Source of the DNA: Helianthus annuus
Taxonomy: Eukaryota > Streptophyta > Magnoliopsida > Asterales > Asteraceae
Reading direction: 5' to 3'
DNA length: 64,000 bases
Assembly (NCBI RefSeq): GCF_002127325.2
Contig: NC_035435.2
Location: 113,519,235-113,583,234, forward strand
Shown here: positions 1 to 11,432 of the stretch, piece after piece
Layout of the letters: every line of letters begins with the position of its first letter
Numbering within the stretch: position 1 is the first letter of the stretch
Program-made: the position numbers and the translations under genes
Notes under the pieces: model-generated
The model's database searches: none
What the model was told of the DNA's origin: nothing
Seen by the model: only the letters and a program-made list of their open reading frames with translations

Positions 1-1244
1 CATTCCGAAGAACATAAAGCCCATTTTCACATGTTCCTCTTGCTAGCACTTCCTTTGTTTGCCGGTCCTGAATATTAAAGAAATTATTAGAAAATAACAC
101 ATAAACGGGTGAGTCATGCGTGAGTCGACTAATAGAAAGAAGACTCTTGGTAAGGTGGGGGACCACAAGAACATGAGATAGTGATAGCTTGTTATTGATA
201 GTTGTACGTCCGATTTTTGAGATGGGTAGGGACTGACCATTTCCGAATGTCACAAAACTATTATTACCCGGATTGTGATAGATGCCATCGAGTGCATCCG
301 TATTTGGAGTCATATGAGTTGTGGCTCCCGAGTCGGCGGTCCAATTTGGATAGTTGCCTGTAACATGACATTGAGCGTGAAAGGCTTGTGCAAGATTTGC
401 ATCAATAGGCGGAGCACGTCGCGCAAAAGTGGACAAGCTTGGACATGCATTTGCGTAATGTCCTTCTTTGCGATAAAGCTGGCAATGAGGTGGCCTTCGA
501 CCACAACCACGTCCTGATCCTCTCCCGCGTCCCCTGTTTGTACCATGATAATTGCAAGACTGGTTAGCGGAGCGTGATTGCTGCACAATAAAGGCAGTTT
601 GAGGAGTAGTTGCAACATGGATAGATTGTAAAAAGAGTTCGTGATTTTCTGCTTTGGAAAGCAAATCACGAAAAACCGTGGGTGTGGGGAGAGCACGGTG
701 AGCGGTAGAGAACGTTTCAAATGCTGAGCCTAAACCACATAAAAACCAGTGACATTTGTCATTTTCGTCAAACGGGTGACCGATGGTGGCGAGTTGGTCG
801 CAAAGAAGTTTGAACTTCCGACCACATTCTGAGATATTAGACGAACCTTTTTGTAGTTGGCGAAGCGTGTCTCTTAGAGTGTGCATCCGTTCGAGAGAGC
901 AATGGCTGTACGCATTCTCGAGAGCAAGCCAAACTTGACGAGCAGTCGAGAGTCCGATTACTTCGTTCATAGCCTCTTCGGATAGAGAGGACTGAATTAG
1001 CAACATAACTTTCTGATCAGTATCTTTCCATGTTTCGAAATCTGGATTTGGAACAGATTTTTCATTGGCAGTGGTGGTCTCTGGTGGAGAAGAAAGAGTG
1101 CCGTCCACATAATTCTTGAAAAGATAACACCTGCTTGATTTGAGTTCTCCATGGGATATAATTAGAGGAGGTTAGTTTGTGGGGAAGCAGATGGAGGAGA
1201 GTTTGAAGAGGAATGGTGGAGGTATTTTCAGAAGATCTGGCCAT
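1..1244 (-). pseudogene. copia gag and protease start, frameshifted
   Basis: The minus strand starts at 1244 with MARSSENTS and a typical copia gag N-terminus (SSNYIPWRTQIKQVL). A frameshift near 1110 moves the reading into a second frame, which continues through gag (for example DTDQKVMLLIQSSLSEEAMN) and an RG-rich stretch to a CCHC zinc knuckle. The knuckle reads CQLYRKEGHYANAC, so its second Cys is replaced by Tyr. The protease motif WTADSGATTHMT follows near position 340, then the beginning of the pre-integrase region. The frameshift and lost Cys mean this copy is unlikely to make working Gag. Lineage was not resolved. Confidence 0.8.
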
Positions 1245-1354
1245 GGTGATCGGTGAGCGGAGAACGATTTGTGGACGGTGATCGGTGAATAGAAAAAAAA
1301 AGAACAGAGAAGAGAAAAAAAAGAGAGGATCGCCCCAATGTTAGGCTGATACCA

Positions 1355-1496
1355 TGTTATGATTTGAAAAGTGAATTCTATTGGAGGATAACCTCCATAT
1401 ATACACGATATGTATACACTGAGATCAAGGAGAGAATATCTCCTAATTGATTTACATGCAATTACAATTTAATATAATAAATGTTGACTAAAATCA
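1355..1496 (-). repeat. 5' LTR of the left-edge copia element
   Basis: It lies directly next to the primer-binding site. On the minus strand it begins TGATTTTAGTC and ends ATCATAACA, about 142 bp. No partner LTR is in the window, so the length is provisional. Confidence 0.55.
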
Positions 1497-1700
1497 TGGT
1501 TGTCTGTTACTTATTTTTTTTTATATTGTGACCCATGTCCTACACTGGTTTCTACACAAGTTTAAATGATTAGAGCATGGCGTGAATTGATTTGCTTATA
1601 GTTGATATAAAAACACAATCTAAGTACATAACAATTCTATGTTTTATATAATTAATGGCCGCGCTTACTCGTTCATCACTTCTTCTAAGCATAATGGTTC

Positions 1701-1936
1701 TTGCTAGCTCGTAATGCATCTTCACCTAAGATACACATCATTCACACTCTAATGTGGTGCTGCTTGCATTCATATCCCATTTACTGGAGAAGTGACAAAG
1801 GGGATACACTTCTAGTGAACTCACAACAAGTTTATGGTGGTTCGCTACGCTGCCCTGCTAAAATATGGCATGTGGCGATTTCAATCCACAAATTCGATAT
1901 GAGGATGTTCCCACTAACTAACTCGATGTCTACTAT
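1701..1936 (+). pseudogene. Unrecognised ORF interrupted by an hAT element
   Basis: An open frame runs from about 1701 to 1936, where the hAT element starts. If the element and one TSD copy are removed, the same frame continues at 3342 to a stop near 3448, giving about 114 codons without a stop. I do not recognise the product. It could be a decayed gene or chance, and no start codon context or splice sites are convincing. Bases 1497-1700 show nothing else I can identify. Confidence 0.3.
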
Positions 1937-3333
1937 CAAGGGCGCAGCATGTAAGGGGCGGGGAGGGGGCGCCCGCCCCCCCGAACTTTTCGGTTAGTAG
2001 TGTTACGTATGTGTTTTTCGTATAGAAATTTTTAGGGATATACGTTTTCACCCCCCCCCCCCCGAATTTAAAAAAAAAATTATGTATATACGTGTTCGAC
2101 CCCCTCGGTTTTATAAATTTTTTTTATATACGTATTCGACCCCCGGTTTTCTATTATGTAGCCCAAATAAAATACTTAATTAGCCCAAATCAATTTATTA
2201 TACACCAAAATCATACAAGCCCAAAATAAAAGCCCACCATCCAAAAAAAAAAAATAAACCCAAATTCAGTCCTGGTGGAATACGAGCATAACCAGTCGCA
2301 CGCACAGAACAGAAGGGGGGGAAAGAAACCCCAAATCGCTGCTGACCTGCTATTGTTGTTCGAGTTCGAGGGCAGGGGTCTTGAACTTACTCGATTTCTT
2401 CACGAATCATCCTCAGGTATGTGTGGTCTTGTACTTGTTCGACTTCTTCAATTATCTTTAGGTTTAATCTAGGACTTCAAATTATATGATTTAGGTTGAA
2501 ATTGGGGGTGAATTTTAGCCCTAAACTTGTTGAAATTGTCAATCTTCGACGAATTCTTCTTGAATCTTCATAAGGTATGTGTTTTTAATCTTTAGGTTTA
2601 ATTTAGGGTTGCAATATATGTGATTTTGGTTGACATTTGGGGTGAAATTAGGGCCGAATTTTTGCCCTAAACTTGTTAAATCTTTATGTTAACTTGAAAT
2701 TTGGGGTGATTTGTTAATTTGTTATTAGATTATGCTATGGGATTGACCGGCTGCTGCTGTGCCTGCTCTTGTTCGACTGCAAGCTGCTGCGCTACTTGTT
2801 GTGATCTTGTTTGACTTTTCCAATCTTCATCAGGTTAAAGGTATGTGTTTTTCTATCTTTAGGTTTAATTTAGGGCTACAATTTATGTGATTTAGGTTGA
2901 AATTAGGGGAGAATTTTAACCCTAAACTTGTTGAAATTAGGGGTAGAACTATAATTCTTCAGGCAGAAATTAGGGCAGAACTGAATTTTAGCCCTAAACT
3001 TGTTGAAATTAGAGGTGAATTTTAGCCCTAAACTTGTGATTTAGGTAGAAATTAGGGGCAGAACTGAAATTAGGGCTGCAATTTATGTGATTTAGGTTGA
3101 AATTAGGGACAAAACTATTATTATTCATCCAAGTGAACCGGGTACCCCACCTTCCTCTTCTTTTTAATGTTTTGGTGTCTTTGTTCAATTATTTGTTAAA
3201 CAATGTTTAAGTTTTAATGTTTGAGAACATTTTTTATTTGATATTAGCGTTTGACCCGACCCGAACATAGAAAATTTTTTTTAGGTCCGGTGCCTTCCGC
3301 CCCCCCAAACTTTTTTTCCAAGCTTCGCCACTG
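1937..3333. mobile_element. Non-autonomous hAT transposon, copy 1
   Basis: The ends are CAAGGGCGCAGCATG on the left and the complement of CAGTGGCGAAGCTTGG on the right, a degenerate hAT-type terminal inverted repeat. Perfect 8-bp TSDs tctactat flank it at 1929-1936 and 3334-3341. The 1397-bp interior has no transposase. It holds C/G homopolymers, then repeated blocks like 'gccctaaacttgttgaaatt' and several 'caggtatgtg' / 'aaaggtatgtg' donor-like sites, which look like a transposase 5' UTR and intron remnant. It belongs to the same family as the element at 40636-41586. Confidence 0.9.
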
Positions 3334-3448
3334 TCTACTATTCCTATCCATGGCCCAGTAGAGATTTATGTTGTTGTGAACCCTTATGAATGCCCTGGTT
3401 TGGTAAGAATGGGCCTATGGAGTGAGACTAATTTAACTGTCGTACAAT

Positions 3449-4522
3449 GAGATGGAACTACATAACATACAACATCCATAATTTCAATACAACCACGGTC
3501 TTTATTATTATATTCTATGGATAGAAATCGTGCTTTTTCATGTGGGAGTAGTTAATATAATTTTTAAGTTGTCAAATGATTAAGAAAGGGTCATCAAAAG
3601 TCAGATTATTGGGTAAAAGAGATTGAGCATATGAAGTTAGAGCCAATAAAGCTAATCAGTGAACACAATTTTTTTTTTTGGAAAGTTTAACTTTTCAAGA
3701 CAACTCTATTTACAAATGACCATGATCAAAAGGCAAAAGCCCGAATTGTGTGTAGCGTACAAAGGATCCATGATATGACATATGTATTTTAGGGTGATCG
3801 TAGTTGTGTCCATTTAATTAAAATGGTTTCAGACACGTTGCTCTAATGAGTTGCATGCATCATTGTATTCGCAAGTTCATTCATACATCACAACATCGAA
3901 CTAGTGGAAGAACATCTAGATGGGAGACACATTGCTCTAATGAGTTGCATGCATCATTGTATTCACAAGTTCATTCATACATCACAACATCGAACTAGTG
4001 GAAGAACATCTAGATGGGAGTAGTCAATCCGGTGTTATGTCCTTACTTGGTAAGGTTTTTGGTGATCCTTAAACATTACCATAATCTATTGTGGATACTC
4101 TCACGAGACAATTTATAGATAGTATCTACAGAGAGGTACGACCACTGCTATGTTATAATACATCTATATCATATCAAACATTCAACTTTAATTTTCTCTT
4201 GCGGCATGCTAGTTTATGAACCGATGGCCTTACAAACTAATATTATTCAACTAGAAACTCCACATATTTTTTTTTTGCTTCCCCTCCTATACCCTTCCTT
4301 GTTGAAAGGCTCTGAACATATTTCAAGGAATACTTGTCATGTTCTGGATCACATGTTTTACTACTTATTAGTGCAAATGGTCAGAAGGGTGTATGTATTG
4401 GAATAAATTTAATGCTTGGTCTTCTGGGTATGTAGTTTTCAGGTTCTTACCTTTAGTGAGCCAACAAGTCTAACGAAGCGAAGCCCCTGGTATATTGACA
4501 CTTATTAAATCAAACATTAACA
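3449..4522. other. Intergenic, no gene seen
   Basis: Apart from a tandem duplication (3831-4018), this AT-rich stretch downstream of the receptor kinase shows no coding region or mobile-element ends that I can support. Confidence 0.6.
3831..4018. repeat. 94-bp tandem duplication
   Basis: Two head-to-tail 94-bp units (3831-3924 and 3925-4018) begin agacacgttgctctaatg and agacacattgctctaatg. They differ at only about two positions, so the duplication is recent. Confidence 0.95.
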
Positions 4523-4528
4523 TTTATT
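4523..4528 (-). terminator. Possible poly(A) signal of the receptor kinase gene
   Basis: AATAAA on the minus strand (tttatt on the plus strand) lies about 80 bases after the stop codon of the lectin receptor kinase, a normal distance for plant 3' ends. Confidence 0.45.
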
Positions 4529-4607
4529 ACAAAAAAAAGTAATACATATGATGATGATATATATTTAGGAATTCAAAAATATGTTACATTATTGCTAATA
4601 AAGGTAT

Positions 4608-6518
4608 TTAACGACCATCTAAATAAGACGAAGATGTTGACAAATCTACATTAGAGCCACCAAATAAAGATGGCATGCCTGTTGTGAAGTAAGACGCCAC
4701 AGGCATATTTATAGGGAGTACAGGGAGGGATGCTTCGGAGTTCAGTACTTGAATCACTTGTCTTATTGATGGTCGAAGTTTTGAGTCAGGATGTACGCAC
4801 CATAACCCAACGATCATCATACGTTTGACTTCATCTTCATCAAATTCTAACCCTAGACGTGGATCCACTGCTTCCAAAAAAGTACCATCACCATAGAGCT
4901 CCCAAATCCATTCTGGTAACCATGTGTGCTTTTCTTGACCCTTGTAGTCAATAGATTTTCTCCCACATACTATTTCTAATGCAACAACCCCAAAGCTAAA
5001 CACATCTGATTCTTTACTTGCCTTGCCTGTGGTGATACATTCAGGAGCCATATACCCCAAGGTTCCAGCCAAAATCGTTGTTTGAGAACCTTTTTCATGG
5101 TCAACAAACTTAGCTAACCCAAAATCACCAAGCTTAGCATTAAAATTTGAGTCTAACATCACATTACTCGATTTAATATCTCTATGCAAAACACATTGCT
5201 CCCATTCTTCATGTAAATACAGTATAGCAGAAGCTAACCCAATCACAATTTGGTACCTTGTCTCCCATGCCAACAAGCTCTTTGCCTTGAAAAGATGTGA
5301 ATCTAAGCTTCCATTTTCCATATACTCGTACACAAGCAGAAGTTCACCTTTCTCGTGGCACCAACCGTTGAGTTGCACAAGATTTTTGTGCCTCAACCGA
5401 CTGATGATTCTGACTTCCGATGCATACTCTTTGATTCCCTGTTTGGATGTCTTTGATACCCTTTTGACAGCTACATATGTGCTCAAATCCTTTAACATCC
5501 CTTTGTAGACTCCTCCAAAACTTCCCTCACCTAGCTTCTCTTTCTCTGCAAAGTTATCAGTTGCTCGAGCTAATTCAAGGTAAGAGAATTTTCTTGGCCC
5601 AATGGGGCTGATTTCAAATTCATGGTTCATCGACATAGAAAATCCAAGTTCCCCCACTTTATTACCAACCTTTTTCTTCTTCCACCACAAGATGAATGCA
5701 AGTATACCAAAAAGCATGATTAGAACCAATATCCCAGCTACTAATCCCACCACAAGCCCGAGCTTGTTTGCTGACCCGTTGTTTTCATCAACTTGTAAAG
5801 TAGAACTATTAAACATCCAAGATTTTACAGTGTTTTTATCAAACAGCTCACCAGCTGCAGCTGAAAACCCGAAAACAACCCATTCAGGCAACGCATCCCG
5901 GAGATCAACGGTGTAAACTAAACCATCTTGTTGAAACACTGTATTGTTCTGAAAACCAGTGAAGGAAACACTAAGGTTTTGAGATGCTGAATCATATCTT
6001 ATCCAAGCTTGACACTCTCTTCTACTTGACATGTCATATTCCCATGGTAGATTCCTTACAGAAGCACGAGAGTTAACGTTGATACCTACATGATCACATT
6101 CGGAACTACTCTCCCAAGGGTTGCAATACGGATCAAACTCCACCCAAACAAATTGAGCGTTGCTATCATTGGCACCATGTATCACCGAACTATTCTGAGC
6201 AAGGAAGAATATGAAGCCATCATCTGGACGATAAAGGTCATTCTGGTCAAATATTTTTACAAATGAGAAGTTGGTAGAGAAGCTGGCTAGCTCACGCGAG
6301 CTCTTGTCCCAAAGATGAAGCCGTTCCGTGTATGTTACCTGACCAGTGACCCTGCTACTGTTGTTTTCTGTGGTCACCTGAATCCCATCATCAGAGATAT
6401 AAGCTCCACCTTCAAATGTGAACCTGCCCTCGTAATTTCGACTAATGTTTGGCATACTGAAAGAAATGGAATCAGCATAAGGGATTAAGATAAGAAGGAA
6501 GAATGCTAAGATGCCCAT
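4608..6518 (-). CDS. L-type lectin receptor-like kinase (LecRK), intact
   Basis: This is a single-exon 636-residue protein, the usual length and structure for the family, with no disabling change. A signal peptide (about 1-17, MGILAFFLLILIPYADS) leads into a legume-lectin domain (about 18-245). That domain keeps the metal-binding VEFD...N...D..H arrangement near 126-145, with a Cys-flanked insertion (YCNPWESSSEC) that could form a disulfide. One membrane segment lies at about 253-280, followed by a KKKK stop-transfer. The Ser/Thr kinase (about 323-595) has the glycine loop GEGSFGGVYKG, the VAVKRV lysine, HRDIKSSN, DFGLA, GTLGYMAPE and SDVFSFGVV, so it should be active. Family members sit in the plasma membrane and sense extracellular ligands in immunity or development. 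It resembles the clade IX type, but I cannot give an exact orthologue. It is flanked only by transposons. Confidence 0.97.
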   Translation of the reverse strand: MGILAFFLLILIPYADSISFSMPNISRNYEGRFTFEGGAYISDDGIQVTTENNSSRVTGQVTYTERLHLWDKSSRELASFSTNFSFVKIFDQNDLYRPDDGFIFFLAQNSSVIHGANDSNAQFVWVEFDPYCNPWESSSECDHVGINVNSRASVRNLPWEYDMSSRRECQAWIRYDSASQNLSVSFTGFQNNTVFQQDGLVYTVDLRDALPEWVVFGFSAAAGELFDKNTVKSWMFNSSTLQVDENNGSANKLGLVVGLVAGILVLIMLFGILAFILWWKKKKVGNKVGELGFSMSMNHEFEISPIGPRKFSYLELARATDNFAEKEKLGEGSFGGVYKGMLKDLSTYVAVKRVSKTSKQGIKEYASEVRIISRLRHKNLVQLNGWCHEKGELLLVYEYMENGSLDSHLFKAKSLLAWETRYQIVIGLASAILYLHEEWEQCVLHRDIKSSNVMLDSNFNAKLGDFGLAKFVDHEKGSQTTILAGTLGYMAPECITTGKASKESDVFSFGVVALEIVCGRKSIDYKGQEKHTWLPEWIWELYGDGTFLEAVDPRLGLEFDEDEVKRMMIVGLWCVHPDSKLRPSIRQVIQVLNSEASLPVLPINMPVASYFTTGMPSLFGGSNVDLSTSSSYLDGR

Positions 6519-6614
6519 GATTTAGCAGAAAATATGGTAATAAATTTGTGAACTTTTTGCTAGGTGGTTGTTCTTTGCAATTAGTATGAATATTAGAATA
6601 TGAACCAGAGACCC

Positions 6615-6622
6615 TATATATG
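6615..6622 (-). promoter_or_regulatory. TATA box of the lectin receptor kinase
   Basis: On the minus strand, CATATATAGGG lies about 95 bases before the ATG at 6518, implying a short 5' UTR of roughly 60 bases. A WRKY W-box core, TTGACC on the minus strand (6703-6708), lies about 185 bases upstream of the ATG. That fits defence-linked regulation, but this is inference from motifs only. Confidence 0.5.
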
Positions 6623-7084
6623 TGCCCAATTTGTAGCTATGAGGACAATATTTTTTTTTTTTTTTTTTTAGATTTTTCTAAGTTTGAGTCAGCGGCCACA
6701 TCGGTCAAACATGTTAATTTAATGCGTGTGGGACTTGTATGGGCTGTGGGCATATATGTTCATACCTTATTCGATCAAGATATGGGTAAAGTTTAAATGT
6801 TTTTCCATTAAGATTAATAATGGGGTAATTAATAATTTTTTTTTGAATAAAATATGTTATAATAACCTTACTCCTAAATTAATCGGCTAATCCTAATTAC
6901 CCCATGCTAATGCCCGGAGTCGACTCCGTACTTCTCCCCAAAAGACGCGTATCTACGACCCAAACAAAGCTAGAATGGCTGGCAGAATTATTATTAATTG
7001 GTTGACTTGTTTATAGAACAATACAAAAACAAATAAAATATTCATATAATTTTACAAGTATGAATGAAAAAGAGAACCGTTTTC

Positions 7085-7089
<5 letters not shown>

Positions 7090-7125
<36 letters not shown>
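7090..7125 (+). repeat. Poly(A) tract, 36 bases
   Basis: This is an uninterrupted run of A. No retroposon body or TSD is recognisable beside it, so it may be a simple repeat or a decayed retroposon tail. The rest of 6720-7639 has no gene that I can see. Confidence 0.9.
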
Positions 7126-7129
<4 letters not shown>

Positions 7130-7644
7130 TAATTAATAAGTCATAGAACCACAACGGTCCAAAAAAAGCTTCATGGGTGGTCCAGTGGCTACTATTTTCT
7201 TACATGTATGTGCTTAAAGTCCATCATCAAGACCTTAGAACCCTGTTTTCGACTTTTCCAAGTGCGCACTGGTTTTATTCTTTATTTTATTCTAATATAA
7301 ATAAACACACTCTTTTTCTTTAAATACACAAAAAAAACTAGGGTCGTAGGTACCCTGAGCTTTGTGACAAGGAGTGTGTGTGGTGCAGAAGTGTTTTACA
7401 GTACCTTTGATAGTTACGGGTTAAGTTTTTGCAAACATTTACTATACTAGTAAGGGGAAGTGTTGTTTTATACAAGCTTTTACTAAATTAAGATAAACAT
7501 AGTGCAATAGAAATCCACTATTTGTTTTCAACCACTTTTACATTAGTATACACCATGTAAAAAAACATAGTGTCGAAAAGACGTAGAAAAATAACTAATT
7601 GAACGTTGAAATGACGAAAAAGATTAAGCAAGTCACAAGGTTTG

Positions 7645-7759
7645 TGTCAGAAAGAAGGCAATGTGTAACTTAGTGTTCTATATAAACACATTTCTTGTGT
7701 AAACCTTAATATAACTCACAACTCAATGCAAGCCTTTTTTGATCTCTTACCGTGTGATA
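7645..7759 (+). repeat. 5' LTR of the outer copia element
   Basis: It begins tgtcagaaagaagg and ends ccgtgtgata, matching 19107-19244 apart from a roughly 22-bp gap and scattered substitutions. The primer site starts at the next base. Confidence 0.9.
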
Positions 7760-7771
7760 TGGTATCAGAGC
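7760..7771 (+). other. Primer-binding site (initiator-Met tRNA)
   Basis: tggtatcagagc, complementary to the 3' end of plant initiator tRNA-Met, directly abuts the 5' LTR. Confidence 0.9.
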
Positions 7772-8589
7772 AGTGTTCCTGATTCTTGAACATTTTGCTC
7801 ATCATCTACAATCTTTCACCCAACCTCAAATCAGAAAAAAACTTGACAATAAAAAACAAAACCCTGAAATAGTTGCCGACATCGGAACAAAATCAAGAAG
7901 TTAATCGGAACAACATCAATAGTAGTCGCCGACATCAAAACAACTTCAACCGACAGATCAAGAAGTAAATCAAAGAAGTTCAACCGGGATCTTCAGCCGC
8001 ATACCCGGTTCAACAAAACCCTAAATTTCCAATTTTTCTACTGCACACCGCCTGGTTCCAATCTCCGCCGCATTTTATCCCTCTCCGACGTCACATCTTA
8101 TCCCTCTCCGACGTTGGTTGCTTGCGGAAACACGAATGGTTTCCGTCGGTTGGCAGCAACATGGGTGGCGCGTGCTTGAGCACGCTCGAGTTTGTCATCG
8201 TTGGAGCCTAAAAAACAGAGTTTGGTCCGACGGTAAGACCGACACTTGTTGTTTGAATCCCGGAGTGCGGGTAGGGCTTAGGATTTCAGCCGTTTTTGGA
8301 GTACAATTGCTGGATCTGTGGAGAATTGAATCGTTAGGGTAGAAGTAGAACGAGATTGGGATCTCATTTTGCTAGAAAAAGTGTGTTTGATGATTTTTTG
8401 TTTGATCGTAGAGAGAGAGACAGATATAAGATAGCGTTGTTTGTTTTTGGGATTAGGGTTTGTGTTCCAATAAATCCGTTGCACACCCTACCTATTCCGC
8501 TACACAAACCCTTCAGCAAGCCACAACTTCTATTCCGCCGACTCTTCTTGTGCGTACTACGGGCAGATTTGTTGAAAATCGGGGCGATA

Positions 8590-8805
8590 TTAAATCTTGA
8601 ACGAGAGTTCAAGTCGCCTGGCGTATTTGATAAATACGCCGGCGAGATAACGTGTTTTCCCGTGCGCTATTCTGGCGGATTAAGTTGGTTATCGTATTTG
8701 GGCAACCTAAGATAACATATTTACTTGTTTCCGGCGACTTTAAATCTTGAACGTAAGTTCAAGTGTCTAGTGTGTTTGATAAATACGTTGGTTAGTTGTT
8801 TTTCC
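8590..8805 (+). repeat. Leader direct repeat in the copia element
   Basis: Two roughly 70-bp diverged copies start at about 8591 and 8740, each reading aaatcttgaacg.agttcaagt then tttgataaatacg. They lie in the 1.1-kb stretch between primer site and pol where gag would be expected. I see no Gag motif in 7772-8868. Confidence 0.7.
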
Positions 8806-8868
8806 ATAACGGAATAGACAGCATATTTACCAAAAAAAAAATCAAAAAGTTTTAAAAAAAATCAAAAA

Positions 8869-11432
8869 ATGGCTAATCACCAGGTCAATGAGTTGTTGAA
8901 AAACTATCCCTCAACAAGTGGAGAAGCCTGTTTAACAACGCAGAAAAGCGGTGATCAAATCAACCCTTGGATCTTTGATTGTAGAGCCACTGATACGATG
9001 ACGTACGAACCTTCGGACTTTGTCTTTACAAAGAAACCAAACAAAACCCACATCAGAACTGCAAATGGCGAAAATGCTAAAGTAAAGGGAGGAGGAACTG
9101 TTGAAATATTCCCAAATCTGAGACTGTCAAATTGTTTATATGTTCCCTCGTTAACACACAAATTGTTATCAATAAGTCATATTACCAAGGAACTCAATTG
9201 CACAGTTCTAATGCATCCTCATTTTTGTATATCAGGTGACTCAGTCAAGGACTGCGATGCTTGCTCACGGAACAAAGAGTAGAGAAGCATGGCTGTGGCA
9301 TAGGAAGTTAGGGCATCCTTCCGCTGGATACCTATACCTTTTACTCCCCGAACTCTTCCCGTCAAACAGTACACTAGACTGTGAAACATGTGCCTTAGCC
9401 AAAAGCCATAAAAAACCATTTAAACCAAGTAACACTAGGGTCAGTGAACCTTTTTCCCTAATACATTCAGATGTTTGGGGTTCAGCTGAAACTAATGGAG
9501 GTCAAAATTTCTGTTTTTTTCTATTATTCATTGATGACTGTACCCGGATGACATGAGTGTATTTTTAAAACACAAATATGAAGTCTTTGACAAATTCAGA
9601 TTGTTCTACACCATGGTCCAAACTCAATTCAAACCAACATTCAGATCTTACGATCTGATAATGGAGGGGAGTACGTTAATCACTCCATGAAACAATTTAT
9701 TCAAGAGAGGGGAATGATTTACCAAACCACTTGCCCAAAACACCCAGAACAGAATGGTGTAGTTGAGCGGAAAAATGGCATTCTGGTAGAAATGGCCAGA
9801 GCCCTTATGCTTGAATCCAAAGTCCCTAAATCTTTATGGCCCGAAGCTATAAACACAGTTGTGTATCTCCTTAACCGTTTACCAACCAAAGCCCTTGACC
9901 TAAAAACTCCCCTAGATACCTTATCCACATTCACCAAACTACCTCTACCTCTTACCTTACCACCTTGAGTCTTTGGTGTACAACCTTTCCCCATATACCC
10001 AAAACCGAACGATCAAAACCTGACTCATGTGCTGAGAAATGTGTCTTTGTTGGTTATGGGGTAAATCAGAAAGGATACTAATGTTATAACCCATTACAAC
10101 ATCGTGTGATTACCACTGTCCACTGCGACTTTCTTGAAACAGAATATTACTATCAGTCCCATCTCAGTGGTCAGGGGGAGATAGAACATGAGGACTCACA
10201 GAGTTGGTTGAAGTGGAGTCCATCTGCAAGTGGAGACGAGTCATATCATACATCCACATATACTAAGCCTGTCAAGAGTCTCACCCAAGAATCATCCAGA
10301 CTGGTGTTCGAGGTAAGAGACTCTCCAAACCTTGAAACTGTGCCCGAATCTGAGCCAGTTATCACTAACAATCATGAAAGTTCTCAGACAATGGAACATG
10401 TGGAGACTGCTGAGCAGAACAACGCAACCTAAGGAGAGGTCGAATCTAACGAACAACATGATGGTGGCTCTGTAACAACAACGGGAACATACGTTTTACT
10501 GCCTAGAGCCAATAGAGGGGTTCCTCCAAAACGATACTACCCAGAAAGGGAAACCAGCTAATATGGTTGACGGGAACTTATCTAACAGTGCAAAAGCATT
10601 CGTTACCACACTATACTCCGAACAAATACCTAGTTTCGCAAAGGAACCCAAGGTAAGAAGAACTGGAAAGAAGCAATGGAAACGAAGATGCATACTCTTA
10701 TGAAAAAAAAACATGTGGGAGAAGTGCACTCTTCCTAAAGGAAGGAAAACAGTTGGATGTCGGTGGGTGTATTCAATCAAATATAAACCATATGGTTCCA
10801 TTGGAAGATACAAAGCCCGGCTTGTAGCCAAGGGTTACACCCAGACGTATGGGATTGATTACTCTGAAACTTTTTCTCCAGTTGCAAAAATGGACACCAT
10901 CAGAGTCCTTTTCTCCGTGGCAGCCAATAAAGAGTGGCCTCTCCACCAGTTTGATGTTACAAACGCATTTCTCCATGGAGACCTAACGGAAGAAGTCTAC
11001 ATGGAAGCACCTCCGAGTTTTTATCAGGGAATTTCAAAAAGGGGAAGTTTGTCGGTTGAAAAAGTCTTTATACTTGCTAAAACAGTCTCCTCGAGCATGG
11101 TTTGGAAAGTTCCCTTTGGCCATGAAAGAATATGGGTATCACCAAAGTAATGATGATCATACTATGTTCCTCAAAGGAAGAAACGGCCTTGTAACTTGTT
11201 TGATCATATATGTAGATGACATGATTATTACCGGAAATGATGTAGAAGAAATTGCACGACTGAAAAAGAACTTTTTCTCAAAGTTTGAAACGAAAGATCT
11301 AGGGAATCTCAAGTATTTCCTAGGGATCGAAGTTCTCAGGTCTAAACGGGGAATCTTTATCTACCAAAAGAAGTATGTCCTTGATCTCCTAGTGGAAACC
11401 GACTTGATTGATTGTAAACCAGCAGATACTCC
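8869..11432 (+). pseudogene. copia pol, N-terminal to mid part, broken
   Basis: An ATG at 8869 opens into an aspartic protease region, but the catalytic motif reads WIFDCRATDTMT where D-S-G-A is expected, so the site is damaged. Next come the pre-integrase zinc-binding segment (WHRKLGHPS...CETCALAKSHKKPF, about 9290-9420), the start of integrase (HSDVWG, DDCTR) and a later integrase part (PEQNGVVERKNG, about 9738-9775). Reverse transcriptase spans about 10713-11432 ([20 protein letters not shown] segment, [24 protein letters not shown]). Stops and frameshifts separate these blocks near 9285, 9556, 9968, 10430 and 11060. The frame runs into the nested LTR element at 11433 and resumes at 18358. 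Confidence 0.9.

Larger units (their letters stand above)
1..1496 (-). mobile_element. Ty1/copia LTR retrotransposon, 5' part
   Basis: Reading on the minus strand, a short LTR (1355-1496) is followed by an initiator-Met-type primer site (plus-strand ctgatacca at 1346-1354, i.e. TGGTATCAG), a leader of about 100 bases, then gag and the start of the protease. The element leaves the window at position 1, so the rest of pol and the 3' LTR are not visible. The LTR boundaries are inferred from TG...CA ends and the adjoining primer site; the outer end at 1496 is less certain because the second LTR is missing. Confidence 0.8.

Noticed and set aside
310..720. Minus-strand 136-residue ORF at the left edge
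   Set aside because: It is a shifted frame; the adjacent frame carries the gag zinc knuckle and protease motif.
5287..5916. Plus-strand ORFs of 73 and 104 residues inside the kinase gene
   Set aside because: They are antisense shadows of the intact lectin receptor kinase.
7088..7125. Poly(A) tail of a processed retrocopy
   Set aside because: No gene-like body or flanking TSD could be found next to the tract.
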